Source: Halobacteriales archaeon YIM A00013 | GTDB lineage: Archaea > Halobacteriota > Halobacteria > Halobacteriales > Haloarculaceae | Reading direction: 5' to 3' | NCBI GenBank assembly: GCA_025041195.1 | Contig: JAKCFM010000001.1 | Location: 2,108,001-2,172,000, forward strand | DNA: 64,000 bases | The notes under the pieces: model-generated | Told to the model about the DNA's origin: nothing | Databases searched by the model: none | The model's input: only the letters and a program-made list of their open reading frames with translations | Position numbers and translations under genes: made by a program | Shown: in pieces, positions 34,952-44,156 of the stretch | How positions within the stretch are numbered: the stretch's first letter is position 1 | Layout: every line of letters begins with the position of its first letter

Positions 34952-35392
34952 ATGGTACAGACCGCCACCGTTCACGGGGTCGGTGTGAGCATGTCCGAAG
35001 AGGGCCAGGAGGTTCCAGTGGTGCTGCTGGACGCAACTGAGAAGGTAGTGCCCATCTACATCAGTCCCGACCAGGCCCGCTCGATACAGCTTGCACTGAA
35101 TGGCGAATCGTTTGACCGACCGCTGACGCAAGATTTGCTCGTCGAGATGGTAACGGAGTTTGGCGCGGCGATCGACACCATCTGCATTGACGATCTCTCC
35201 GGACAGACGTTTTACGCGAAGATCCACACCGAGCAGTACCGTGACGGTGAGCGACGAACCAGAACGTTCGATGCGAGACCAAGCGACGGCATTGCAATCG
35301 CACTACGTGTGGACTGTCCGATCGAGCTCGAAGAGACCGTCGTTGATGAAGCCGGACAGCCTCCCTCTTCGTACGACGAATCGTCGATCTAG
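34952..35392 (+). CDS. Bifunctional nuclease (DUF151) family protein
   Basis: A 146-residue protein of the BFN/DUF151 family, with dual DNase/RNase activity reported for a plant member. The core pattern is VVLLDATEKVVPIYISPDQA, DRPLTQDLLVEMVTEFGAAI and the closing RPSDGIAIALRVDCPIEL. ATG at 34952 was chosen because a TATA-like TTTTCATA lies about 27 bases upstream; three codons earlier is possible. Its stop codon shares the tetranucleotide CTAG with the convergent PIN-ATPase gene. Confidence 0.85.
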   Translation: MVQTATVHGVGVSMSEEGQEVPVVLLDATEKVVPIYISPDQARSIQLALNGESFDRPLTQDLLVEMVTEFGAAIDTICIDDLSGQTFYAKIHTEQYRDGERRTRTFDARPSDGIAIALRVDCPIELEETVVDEAGQPPSSYDESSI

Positions 35393-37245
35393 GTCCGGAC
35401 GGTTATCTCACGGCGGTTGTCGATCGCCCGCTCAAGTTCTTCGGCTATTGCGCTGCCACGTGACACCTGGACTTCGCCGCCGCGACTCACCGTCGCCGTG
35501 AACAGATACTCCCCATCAGCAGCGATTTCTACCGTCTCACCCGCATACTCCTCTAGCGGGATAATGACGTGTCGGGCCGTGATTTCTGGCGTCACCAGTG
35601 CTCCCCCGCCGTTTGTGTGATCGTTCGAGTCGGTGTCCACTCCAGCGGACGGTGTGTGCTCTTCGAGTGAGCGCACGTCGATATTAAGCCCGAGATTGTT
35701 CTCGATCTGGGCGATACGTCCACCGCCCTTTCCGATCACGGCCGAGATGTCATCCTCTTCGACGAAGACGATCGCCCGGTTGTTCCCCTGGAGTTCGACC
35801 TGGACGTGGCCGCGAGCCACCGATCGGATCTCGCGTTCGATCTCCTTCTTCGCAATTTTGCCCACGCCAGATTCAGATTCGCTCGTTTCGTCGATCGGAA
35901 CGGTCACGACCTGCCGGTTGAACGTGTACATTTCATACACCGGCCGTTCGGTCTCCACGTCTTTGATGACGATCACTGGCCGGGCCAGATCTTCTTCCAT
36001 CAGCCCTTCGGGAACCTTCACGCGCGTAGAAACGTCATACATCGTGTCGATGTCACCGGCATCGATGTACGCGACGGTGTCGACGACCTGTGGGATCAAT
36101 CCAAGCTCGACGCGCCCAACGAGTCGCTGGAGTGCATCGATCGCCCGGGTGGCGTGGACCACACCCACCATGCCGACGCCCGCCAGGCGCATGTCGGCAA
36201 AGGTGCTGAAGTCGCTCGTTTTTCTGACCTCATCGTAGATCGTGTAATCCGGACGGACCATCAACAGCGAGTCGGCCGTGGCGTCCATCTGGCCGCCAAG
36301 CTCGGTGTACTGCGTGATCTCCGGGCCGACCTGGAGATCGCGCGGTTTCTCCATCGTTTTGACCGAATTGCCGCTTTCTGAGAGGAAGTTGGCGACTGCC
36401 TGTGCCAGCGTGGATTTACCAGCCCCCGGTGCGCCGGCGATCAACACGCCGCGCTGGCGGTCGAGTAGGCGCGTTTCGAGTTCTTCGTCGTGGCTGTAAT
36501 CGGTGAGCTCCGTCTGGACGAGCGGCCGAACGGCCGTGATTTCGAGCGCATCGGAAAACGGTGGCTCGGCCATCGCAATCCGGTACTCCCGGAACTGCAC
36601 GATGGTCATTCCTGGCTCAGTGAGTTCAATGAAGCCGTCTTCTGCACTCTGGGCTGCGTTGCGAATCTCACTTGAGTGCTCTCTGAGCGCTTCATCGTCG
36701 AGAATCTCCTCGCCAATCGGGCCATAGGTGACCTCGGCCACGTCGCCACGTTTTGCCATCGGGCGGACGCCGGATTTGAGGTGGACACTCATCGTTTCGT
36801 CATCGAAGTACGATTCAATCTCCAGCGCACCGATCTCCGTCTGGTACGGCTCAAGGTAGATCGTCGCCACGTCCTGGGCGCTCGCGACCTCGCTCTGGGC
36901 TAGATCGCTGGTCAGCAGCGTGGCATCATACTCGCGCGCAATGTCGCGAATGATGGCATCAATTTCCCCTTGGGCAGCTCGCTCGATCTGTTCGTTCGTC
37001 GCCCGTGATCCGACGTAGGACACCTGGATCTGTCCGTCGTGTTCGAGCTCGACGAGTCGTTGTAACTCTTCGATACCCCGCCATCCGATCGCTCGCCCGG
37101 CGTTTGCCTGGGACTCCAGTTCGCCGATGACCACTTCGGGGATGTAGATATGGGCATCGGTGAAGTCGGTTTCCGCGGCGTCCGGGTCGACGCGCTCGGA
37201 CACGCGGCCATCAATCACTACGCTCGTGTCCGGAACGACGTTCAT
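35389..37245 (-). CDS. PIN-domain/PilT-like ATPase/KH protein
   Basis: A 618-residue archaeal fusion. The N-terminal PIN domain shows PDTSVVIDGRV (Asp6), PEVVIGELE (Glu42), GEIDAIIRDIA (Asp96) and LLTSDLAQ (Asp114), so a metal-dependent RNase centre is intact. The central PilT/VirB11-like ATPase has Walker A IAGAPGAGKSTLAQA (269-283) and YTIYDEVRK. Near the C-terminus is a KH domain, DISAVIGKGGGRIAQIENNL. The combination suggests an RNA-processing or ribosome-linked nuclease-motor. The ATG at 37245 starts exactly at the PIN strand. Confidence 0.9.
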   Translation of the reverse strand: MNVVPDTSVVIDGRVSERVDPDAAETDFTDAHIYIPEVVIGELESQANAGRAIGWRGIEELQRLVELEHDGQIQVSYVGSRATNEQIERAAQGEIDAIIRDIAREYDATLLTSDLAQSEVASAQDVATIYLEPYQTEIGALEIESYFDDETMSVHLKSGVRPMAKRGDVAEVTYGPIGEEILDDEALREHSSEIRNAAQSAEDGFIELTEPGMTIVQFREYRIAMAEPPFSDALEITAVRPLVQTELTDYSHDEELETRLLDRQRGVLIAGAPGAGKSTLAQAVANFLSESGNSVKTMEKPRDLQVGPEITQYTELGGQMDATADSLLMVRPDYTIYDEVRKTSDFSTFADMRLAGVGMVGVVHATRAIDALQRLVGRVELGLIPQVVDTVAYIDAGDIDTMYDVSTRVKVPEGLMEEDLARPVIVIKDVETERPVYEMYTFNRQVVTVPIDETSESESGVGKIAKKEIEREIRSVARGHVQVELQGNNRAIVFVEEDDISAVIGKGGGRIAQIENNLGLNIDVRSLEEHTPSAGVDTDSNDHTNGGGALVTPEITARHVIIPLEEYAGETVEIAADGEYLFTATVSRGGEVQVSRGSAIAEELERAIDNRREITVRT

Positions 37246-37379
37246 ACTCTGGCTACGGCCCCCCGGCGCTATAAGAGTGTCCACCAGCCGAGACAACCGC
37301 TGGCCAGGCCGTTCGGTAGATAGTCTTTAATACTGACATAATCATTTACGCTTACAATCACGCAGGGGCAACTGAAACC

Positions 37380-38447
37380 GTGGCACTCACTGCGCTAGCA
37401 CAGCAGCTCGTTGCGATTCCGAGTCACGACGATCCGGAACCCGTTGAAACCGCGATCGTTGGGGAGCTCGGCGGGCAAAATGGGGTCGAGATCGAAACCA
37501 GCGACGCCGGGATCATCGCTCGGCGCGGTGGCGGTGGTGACTTCACGCTGGTCTGCCATCACGACGTGGTGGCTCCGGACGAGCGCCAACTCGATGGCGA
37601 TGAGTACGCCACAGCCATTCGGGATGGTCGGTTGTACGGTCGCGGGAGCGCGGACATGAAAGGCGCACTCGCCGCTGCCATTCGGGCGTTCTGTGACGCC
37701 GACGAACCGTGTACGCTCGCCAGCTTCCGCGGCGAAGAGCAGGGTGGTGTTGGTGTGCGTCGCGCCATCGACGATGGATTCGATCCCGCGTTCGCCGTCG
37801 TCTGTGAGGGATCGACCGGCTACTCCCACCCAGGCGTCACAGACATTGCCGTCGCACATCTTGGTCGGCGTGCCAGCACCATCACAACGCACGGCACGGC
37901 CGCACACGCGAGCCAGCCAGACGCCGGAGCAAACGCCATCTACCGCGCGAGCACGATCGTCGATCGACTTCGAGCGCTGGCACCCCCAACGGCGACAGTA
38001 CTCGGGTCCGACCTCCAGGGGACGCTCGCTGTAACGGAAATCGACGGCGGCGATGCCTGGAATGTGATTCCCGATCGCTGTGCAATCACCGTGGACGAAC
38101 GGACCGTTCCCGGCAATCGGCTTCCGATTGAGGACTGTACGACCGACTCGTGGTGTTCGTGGTCGATCGACCAGGAGCTGCCACCGTTCGAATGTACTGA
38201 TGAGTCGTTCGCCGAGCGCGCACTCGAAACGGCACACGCCGTCCAGCCGAACGCCCCCGCACTGGTACCCAAACCCCACGCCACTGATGCGGGCTGGCTC
38301 GCCCAGGAAGCAACGACCTGTCTCGTCTGTGGCCCCGCCGAACCAGGTGAAGCCCACACCGCCACTGAAAGCGTCTCTATGGAGGCACTCAAACGCTGTT
38401 ATCGGATCTATCTGGGGCTCATCGATCGAATGGCACAAACGGATTAA
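37380..38447 (+). CDS. M20 family zinc peptidase/deacylase, DapE/ArgE-like
   Basis: A 355-residue metallo-deacylase that hydrolyses N-acyl amino acids or peptides. Zinc ligands and catalytic residues are visible: LVCHHDVVAPD (His and Asp), GRLYGRGSADMKGALAAAI, FRGEEQGGVGVR (Glu-Glu pair), VVCEGSTG and the C-terminal KPHATDAGW. The dimerisation insert begins VAHLGRRASTITTHGTAAHASQP. Substrate is not clear from sequence; succinyl-diaminopimelate or LysW-lysine/ornithine types are possible relatives. It starts with GTG. Confidence 0.85.
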   Translation: MALTALAQQLVAIPSHDDPEPVETAIVGELGGQNGVEIETSDAGIIARRGGGGDFTLVCHHDVVAPDERQLDGDEYATAIRDGRLYGRGSADMKGALAAAIRAFCDADEPCTLASFRGEEQGGVGVRRAIDDGFDPAFAVVCEGSTGYSHPGVTDIAVAHLGRRASTITTHGTAAHASQPDAGANAIYRASTIVDRLRALAPPTATVLGSDLQGTLAVTEIDGGDAWNVIPDRCAITVDERTVPGNRLPIEDCTTDSWCSWSIDQELPPFECTDESFAERALETAHAVQPNAPALVPKPHATDAGWLAQEATTCLVCGPAEPGEAHTATESVSMEALKRCYRIYLGLIDRMAQTD

Positions 38448-38472
38448 TACCGTCCGGGAGCCTGACACTGGT

Positions 38473-39969
38473 ATGGCAACGGCCGACCAGTACGACGCGT
38501 TCATCGAGCACGTGCAACGACTCACCAACGTTGGGACAGCCAGTCAGGTTCTTTCGTGGGATCAGCAGGTGATGATGCCTGCGGGTGGGACGCCCGCTCG
38601 CTCACAGCAGCTCTCGACGTTATCGTCCATTCGTCACGAACTGTTGACGAGCGATGAGACCGCTACGGCACTCGACGAACTCGATCGTGGTGGACTCGAT
38701 GACCAACAGATGGCCGTCGTTCGAGAGATTGAGCGCCAGTATGACCGGGCCGCAAGCGTCGATCGATCACTGGTCGAAGCCATTTCACAAACGACAAGCG
38801 AAGCACTCCCGGAGTGGGAGCAGGCGAAAAATAACGACGATTTTGATGCGTTTGCACCCACGCTCGAACGGATCGTCGAGCTCAAACGCGAGTACGCAGC
38901 CCAGATCGATCCCGACGCGGATCCGTACGCGGTGTTGTTCGCCGAGTACGAGCCGTATCTCGACCTGGAAACGACGACGCGAATTCTCGATCGACTCCGC
39001 GATCGGCTGGTCGAGTTGATCGATGCGATTGATGCCCGCGGAGCCACGATCGAAACGAACGCGTTCGAGGGTAGCTATCCAGTCGACGAGCAAGCCACAG
39101 TTTGTCATGATCTCTTAGATACGCTTGGCTATCCGTTCGAGCACGGCCGGCTCGACACCGCACCGCATCCGTTCTCGACGGGCACACAGTTCGACGCGCG
39201 GGTGACGACGCGCTACAACGATGCCGCACCGCTCGAAGCGATCACCTCAACGATTCACGAGTTTGGTCACGCGACCTACACGCTCGGGCTCCCCCGAGAG
39301 GAGTATGGCACGCCGCTGGGTCAGTCACGAAATCTTTCGGTCCACGAATCGCAGTCCCGGCTCTGGGAGAACCACGTTGGCCGCTCGAAATCGTTCTGGG
39401 AGACCGCCCTCCCCGTCGTCGCCGACACCTTCCCAACAGCCAGCGACTGCTCGACACAGGACGTGTACGAAACCATTAATCAGGTGTATCCGGACAACAC
39501 CATCCGTGTTGAGGCCGACGAGCTCACCTACCATCTTCACATTATCATCAGATTCGAAATTGAGAAGGCACTCGTCCGCGGCGAGATCGACGTTGCAGAG
39601 ATTCCCCAGCTCTGGAACGAGAAGATGGAGTCGTATCTCGGCATTCGCCCGCAAACGGACGCAGAGGGCTGTCTGCAGGACATCCACTGGACGCACGGCA
39701 ACTTCGGCTATTTCCCCACCTATTCGCTTGGGAGCGTGCTCGCCGCACAGCTCTATGCGAGTGTCTCCGCGGAGATTGACGGGCTTGACGAACAGCTCCG
39801 AGCGGGCGAGTTCGATGTGCTCCACGAGTGGCTCACCGACGCCATTCACCAGCATGGACAGCGATACACCACTCCGGAGCTGATCGAAGTCGCAACCGGC
39901 GAGCCGTTCACCGCTGATTACTTCCTTGAGTACGTTGAGGAGAAGTACTCGGATCTCTACGAGCTCTGA
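38473..39969 (+). CDS. Carboxypeptidase Taq (M32 metallocarboxypeptidase)
   Basis: A 498-residue broad-specificity carboxypeptidase, the normal M32 length. The zinc motif HEFGHATYTLGLPREEYGTP holds the HExxH variant HEFGH, followed by the conserved VHESQSRLWENHVGRSKSFW, where the Glu is the third ligand. The N-terminal LSWDQQVMMPAGG and the C-terminal DIHWTHGNFGYFPTYSLGSV are M32 signatures. It lies 25 bases after the M20 peptidase gene on the same strand, so the two peptidases may form an operon for peptide breakdown. Confidence 0.93.
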   Translation: MATADQYDAFIEHVQRLTNVGTASQVLSWDQQVMMPAGGTPARSQQLSTLSSIRHELLTSDETATALDELDRGGLDDQQMAVVREIERQYDRAASVDRSLVEAISQTTSEALPEWEQAKNNDDFDAFAPTLERIVELKREYAAQIDPDADPYAVLFAEYEPYLDLETTTRILDRLRDRLVELIDAIDARGATIETNAFEGSYPVDEQATVCHDLLDTLGYPFEHGRLDTAPHPFSTGTQFDARVTTRYNDAAPLEAITSTIHEFGHATYTLGLPREEYGTPLGQSRNLSVHESQSRLWENHVGRSKSFWETALPVVADTFPTASDCSTQDVYETINQVYPDNTIRVEADELTYHLHIIIRFEIEKALVRGEIDVAEIPQLWNEKMESYLGIRPQTDAEGCLQDIHWTHGNFGYFPTYSLGSVLAAQLYASVSAEIDGLDEQLRAGEFDVLHEWLTDAIHQHGQRYTTPELIEVATGEPFTADYFLEYVEEKYSDLYEL

Positions 39970-40050
39970 TCGATCACCGACAGCCACCCCTATCTAAGGG
40001 CCTGATAATACATGCAATGAACTCATCCGACAAACTGACGTTCAGCGCAT

Positions 40051-40212
40051 ATGGTTCGTTCCGACGATCCGGTCTGTCCGGTGTGTAAGCGCTCGACGCC
40101 GACCCAACGCACCTGGCATCCGGCGTACAACCATCTCTGTAGCGCGTGTGGTGTTCTCTTCAACGGTGATGACACGGAGATGACGCTCGCGACCTACACG
40201 CTCGAATCATAG
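40051..40212 (+). CDS. Small zinc-ribbon protein (53 aa)
   Basis: A complete 53-residue frame starting MVRSDDPVCPVCKRSTPTQR, with a second pair LCSACGVLFNGD. The two CxxC knuckles are 18 residues apart, forming a typical zinc ribbon. Small zinc-finger proteins are abundant in haloarchaea, and many are regulators or of unknown role. It overlaps the convergent phosphate permease gene by 6 bases at the stop. Confidence 0.75.
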   Translation: MVRSDDPVCPVCKRSTPTQRTWHPAYNHLCSACGVLFNGDDTEMTLATYTLES

Positions 40213-41379
40213 CACCATCGTCACGACGGTGTATGCGCCGTAGCTGCCCACGATGGCTATTGTCAGCGAGAGTACCCACGCAATGATCGTGTTTCGCATT
40301 TTCGACTGGCTCACACTGCTTTTCCCGCCAGCGGCGAGTCCGCTGCCGATGATGGCGCTCAGGATGATTTCGTTGAACGAAACGGGGATGCCAAACAAGA
40401 CGGCCGTCTGTGCCAGCGCGAACGATGGAACCAGCGCGGCGATCGATCGACGCGGTCCCAGCGAGGAGTAGTCCTGTGAGAGGGCTTTGATCATGCGCGG
40501 TGCGCCCATCCACGAGCCGGCGAGGAGACCGATACCGCCACCAACCAGCAGCGCGAGCAACGTAATCGGAAGCCGGTCAACCAGCGGGACAAGGGGGCCA
40601 ACGGCCAGTCCGACCTGACTCGCGCCGGCAGAGAAGGCCACCAGCCCGCCGAGAATGAGCAGAAAGTGTCGGAGTCCACGGTCGGCATCCGCCATATCCC
40701 AGGCGACGAGTGCGCCGGCAAGGAGCCCAAGCGCGATCGTCACCACGATTTCCCCACCGGGAAGGTTTGAAATCGGCCCCCAGCTGGCCCCAACGGTGGC
40801 GATCGACCGGTTATCCAGAAAGACGAACGACATGTTCGCGATAATAGCTCCGACGAGGCCAGCGAGCACGGCGACGCTCACCCGCTCTGGAATCTGTTCG
40901 TTCCGGAGCAATCGCGCGGTTGCATACGCCACGGAGCTTCCGACGAAGGGGACCAGCACCCACATCGAGCCGATCATCTGGTAGTTCCCCCAGGCTGGGA
41001 GGCCACCGAGCGCGAGTCCGACGCCGATCACCGCCCCCGTTGCCGTGAATCCCGTTGGAATTGGATAGCCCGTGAAGATTCCGATCGAGACAAGTGCGGC
41101 GGCGACGAACAGTCCGACGGCTACCGCCCCCGGTGTGAGCGTAATCCCACGGACCAGTCCGGTGCCGACCGTCCCCGCAACGTTTGCGCCCTGCAACACC
41201 GCACCGAAAAAGCCGAGAATGCCGACGAGAAAACCCGCTCGCATCACCGAAATGACGTTCGCACCAGCGGCTGGTGCGAACGGAGTCGAGCCGCTCGATC
41301 CTGCGCCTATCGTCCACGCCATGAACAGGCTGGCGAGCGACGCGACCAGGACGATCGCCAGAAAGTCCAGGGCAATCAT
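40207..41379 (-). CDS. Inorganic phosphate transporter, PiT family
   Basis: A 390-residue permease with about ten helices and the duplicated PiT signature: the N-terminal GSSGSTPFAPAAGANVISVM, where the usual GANDVANA is degenerate, and the C-terminal FGIPVSFNEIILSAIIGSGLAAGG. PiT proteins import phosphate with H+ or Na+. ATG at 41379 was preferred to the GTG two codons earlier. No PhoU-like gene is adjacent. Confidence 0.85.
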   Translation of the reverse strand: MIALDFLAIVLVASLASLFMAWTIGAGSSGSTPFAPAAGANVISVMRAGFLVGILGFFGAVLQGANVAGTVGTGLVRGITLTPGAVAVGLFVAAALVSIGIFTGYPIPTGFTATGAVIGVGLALGGLPAWGNYQMIGSMWVLVPFVGSSVAYATARLLRNEQIPERVSVAVLAGLVGAIIANMSFVFLDNRSIATVGASWGPISNLPGGEIVVTIALGLLAGALVAWDMADADRGLRHFLLILGGLVAFSAGASQVGLAVGPLVPLVDRLPITLLALLVGGGIGLLAGSWMGAPRMIKALSQDYSSLGPRRSIAALVPSFALAQTAVLFGIPVSFNEIILSAIIGSGLAAGGKSSVSQSKMRNTIIAWVLSLTIAIVGSYGAYTVVTMVL

Positions 41380-41466
41380 TGTCACCCATTCTTGGTGGCC
41401 AGTTAAGATCCTGTTGCTGTCTGTCGATCGAATGTCGTGTGGGTGAGGGAAGGCTATGAGACCAGA

Positions 41467-41865
41467 TCAAGAGCGCTCGTCATCTGGTTCGTGATTGGGA
41501 TTCCAGCGGTTGATTCCGAATATAGGTAAAATATCAGACTTGATTATTGCTACAGGTAATGTGATGAAAATCCCATATATTACGAGCGCCATATCATTCA
41601 TTGTTGTATCATCATTATAAACAATCAGAAGTATTGCTAGATATGCATACCCTCCGAGGATGATAAAACCATACAGAACTAGTTGAGCCGGACTATCAGG
41701 GTATCTACCAGAGTACCCGTCTGCAGATTGCTCAAATACAGGACTGACGAGTAGTAAAATCGGATGAAGAAACGCCCAAAATACATACCATAGCAGTAGA
41801 ACAAATAGGGCCCCAGCACTCAATAACCAAATCGGATGCGGAAGATTGTCTGTCACTTCACTCAT
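41467..41865 (-). CDS. Membrane protein paralogous to the candidate immunity protein
   Basis: A 132-residue protein with about four hydrophobic helices in an AT-rich gene. Its first half (YVFWAFLHPILLLVSPVF, then SGRYPDSPAQLVLYGFIIL) aligns with the 84-aa protein at 17822-18076. The extra C-terminal pair of helices ends in an Arg/Asp/Glu-rich tail. It stands alone between the phosphate permease and TrpRS genes, without any toxin-like gene, as an orphan immunity gene might. Function is otherwise unknown. ATG at 41865 was preferred over the upstream GTG at 41901. Confidence 0.6.
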   Translation of the reverse strand: MSEVTDNLPHPIWLLSAGALFVLLLWYVFWAFLHPILLLVSPVFEQSADGYSGRYPDSPAQLVLYGFIILGGYAYLAILLIVYNDDTTMNDMALVIYGIFITLPVAIIKSDILPIFGINRWNPNHEPDDERS

Positions 41866-42207
41866 GTAGTATTCCCCTTGGCGTACTTCGATAACTTCCA
41901 CGATAGAACGACCAGGCTCGAAATCGTTTCATCCTCCGCCATAGACGTTTCTCGGGTCCTACTGGAATGTATTGGAATTGCTCTGGCCATCCCAATTAAG
42001 TAGATCGAACTAGTAATACTTCCAATGGCTTCCCGACGGGCCACTGCCTGGCCGTGGCGTTCGCCGTCCTCGGGAAGTGACAAGTAACGACACACCGGAC
42101 CGGCTCGGACCTCCCCGACCGATCTGGTGTCGGTGCTCACTCGCTTTTTCGTGCTGAATCGACGCGTCAGCCACCGCCTGGTCGGTACGCCAGCACACAC
42201 CCAATCA
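41866..42207. other. Intergenic region upstream of trpS, with a structured element
   Basis: About 340 bases between divergent genes. It carries the strong inverted repeat at 42029-42077. Longer open frames continuing into trpS have no family similarity at their N-termini and are not used. Confidence 0.45.
42029..42077 (+). ncRNA. Possible structured RNA or trpS leader hairpin
   Basis: CTTCCCGA (42029-42036) pairs with TCGGGAAG (42070-42077), and inside it GCCAC pairs with GTGGC (about 42040-42058), forming a nested hairpin. A TATA-like AATTAAGTAG lies near 41995-42004, about 27 bases before the first stem base. A short RNA beginning at the stem is possible. It could also be a long leader of trpS, which starts 130 bases on. 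No known RNA family is recognised. Confidence 0.35.
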
Positions 42208-43380
42208 ATGACAGATTTCACGGTTACACCGTACGATGTTCGGGGAACGATCGACTACGAAAAACTGCTCGAACAGTTCGGGGCAGACCAACTCACCGAC
42301 GAACAGATCAACCGATTTCCGAGCCCAGTCCATCCACTCCTCCGGCGCAGACAGTTCTACGCCCACCGCGATATCGATCGCTTCTGTGATGCGATCGAGG
42401 CCAAACAGACCCATTCGATCGTGACTGGTCGCGGCCCCTCCGGAGCGATGCATCTCGGCCACATCATTCCGCTCTACTTCGCGAAATACGTCCAGGAGCA
42501 AACGAACGCGCGGGTGTACATCCCGTTTTCCGACGACGAAAAATTCCTCGTGAAAGACCGAACGCTCGAAACGATCGGCGAGCAAACCCGAGACAACCTC
42601 AAAGAGCTCCTCGCCGTCGGCTTCGATCCCGAACGAACGCGAATCATTATCGACACCCACGACGCAGACGTGATCTACCCGCTGGCAGTGGCCTTCGGAG
42701 AATCCATCACGCAGTCGACCTTCAACAGTACCTACGGCGAGCCGAAAAACATCGGCCACTCGTTCTATCCCGCCGTCCAGACCGCACACCTGCTACTGCC
42801 ACAGCTCATCCACGGCGCCCATCCCACGCTCGTCCCAATCGGCATCGACCAGGACCCACACGTCCGAGTCAGCCGCGATGTGGCGAGCAAACGCCGCTTT
42901 CCGGTCGAAAAACCGACCGCGTTGCTCTCAAAATTCCTCCCACGACTCGATGGCCCGGGGAAGATGTCCGCCAGCGGCGACGCACACGCCACCATCACCC
43001 TCGCCGATGACCGAGAAACGATCGCAACGAAGATTCACACCCACGCGGTCACCGGCGGCCAAGCTTCGAAAGCAGCGCATCGAAAACACGGCGGCGATCC
43101 AACGGCGGATGTGCCGTTTCAGCTGCTCCAGGCGATGTTCGAACCAGACGACGAACGACTCGCCCGTATTGAACACGACTATCGGAGTGGCAAACTGCTC
43201 AGCGGCGAACTCAAAGCAATCGCCATCGACGCCATCGCCGAGTTCCTCGCCGCACACCAGCAACGGAAAACGCAGCTCGGTCCGCTCAAAACGGAACTCA
43301 GTCAGTATCGACTCTCAGACACGGAACGAACCACCGCTCGAAAACGTGTTGGGCATTATGAACTTAAAAGCATGAACTGA
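42208..43380 (+). CDS. trpS: Tryptophan--tRNA ligase
   Basis: A 390-residue class I aminoacyl-tRNA synthetase of the archaeal/eukaryotic type. It charges tRNA-Trp. The HIGH motif appears as GAMHLGHIIPLYFAKYVQE and the KMSKS motif as GPGKMSASGDAHATI. The N-terminal PYDVRGTIDYEKLLEQFG segment is typical of archaeal TrpRS. Length is normal. ATG at 42208 starts at the conserved MTDFTVTPYDVRG. Confidence 0.93.
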   Translation: MTDFTVTPYDVRGTIDYEKLLEQFGADQLTDEQINRFPSPVHPLLRRRQFYAHRDIDRFCDAIEAKQTHSIVTGRGPSGAMHLGHIIPLYFAKYVQEQTNARVYIPFSDDEKFLVKDRTLETIGEQTRDNLKELLAVGFDPERTRIIIDTHDADVIYPLAVAFGESITQSTFNSTYGEPKNIGHSFYPAVQTAHLLLPQLIHGAHPTLVPIGIDQDPHVRVSRDVASKRRFPVEKPTALLSKFLPRLDGPGKMSASGDAHATITLADDRETIATKIHTHAVTGGQASKAAHRKHGGDPTADVPFQLLQAMFEPDDERLARIEHDYRSGKLLSGELKAIAIDAIAEFLAAHQQRKTQLGPLKTELSQYRLSDTERTTARKRVGHYELKSMN

Positions 43381-43634
43381 CAAGCATTACCCACAGGGCC
43401 GTCCGTCAGCAAGTGTCTACTGCGGACTGGCGACGAGGACATTTGGCGTGTGACGAATCTAGGTTGTCGGATGGTGTCAGCCACACGCGACAGGTCTCCC
43501 GTCTTCCCCCTCAACCATGTCGCTGTGTGCTAGTGATACCGCCGCCGGTCGCACTCCCGTTTCTACTACAATGGCGATCTGTTCGGACCACTGGAGCGGA
43601 AGATTTACCCGAGACACTGGCACATATGCAGCTA
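43381..43634. other. Intergenic region upstream of tfe
   Basis: About 250 bases with no gene seen. A TATA-like GAAGATTTAC lies at about 43598-43608, suitably placed for a leaderless or nearly leaderless tfe transcript. Confidence 0.4.
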
Positions 43635-44153
43635 ATGGCTTTCGAGGAGTTACTGAATGACCCCGTCATTCAAAAATATCTACACGAGCTCGTTGGTCCG
43701 ACGGGGATGCCTGTCGCAGCTGCCCCACCCGACGGAGAGGTGACCGACGAGGAACTTGCAGAAGAGCTCAGTCTTGAGTTGAACGACGTCCGGCGAGCGT
43801 TGTTCATTCTCTATGAAAACGACCTGGCGAGCTACCGCCGGCTCAGAGACGAAGACTCAGGATGGCTGACCTATCTGTGGACGTTCCACTACGAGAACGT
43901 CCCAGAACAGCTTGAAGAGGAGATGTACCGGCTGCTCGACGCGCTCGATGATCGCCGTGAATACGAAGCAGCCCACGAGTTCTATCTCTGCCCAGAAGAG
44001 TCGATTCGGTTCGAATTCGAGGAGGCAATCGAGTTCCAGTTCGAATGCCCCCAGTGTGGGTCTGAACTTGAGCCGATGAACAACGACGTACTCGTCGAGG
44101 CTATGGACGAGCGGATCGACGATCTGCGATCTGAGCTCAACGTGGACGCCTGA
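43635..44153 (+). CDS. tfe: Transcription initiation factor TFE (TFIIE alpha homologue)
   Basis: A 172-residue TFE, which stabilises the open complex with TBP, TFB and RNA polymerase. The N-terminal winged helix reads LLNDPVIQKYLHELVGPTGM and VTDEELAEELSLELNDVRRA; a charged helix follows. The C-terminal zinc ribbon reads YLCPEESIRFEFEEAIEFQF then ECPQCGSELEP. The first knuckle has only one cysteine (CPEE instead of CxxC), so zinc binding may be altered. ATG at 43635 gives the conserved MAFEELL; another ATG lies three codons earlier. It heads the TFE-DUF2110-DUF5803 operon. Confidence 0.92.
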   Translation: MAFEELLNDPVIQKYLHELVGPTGMPVAAAPPDGEVTDEELAEELSLELNDVRRALFILYENDLASYRRLRDEDSGWLTYLWTFHYENVPEQLEEEMYRLLDALDDRREYEAAHEFYLCPEESIRFEFEEAIEFQFECPQCGSELEPMNNDVLVEAMDERIDDLRSELNVDA

Positions 44154-44156
44154 ACG

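Noticed and set aside
37395-38528. 377-codon minus-strand frame
   Set aside because: Overlaps the whole M20 peptidase gene and part of the M32 gene; no recognisable protein pattern.
39325-39987. 220-codon minus-strand frame
   Set aside because: Antisense of the M32 carboxypeptidase, whose catalytic motifs are complete.
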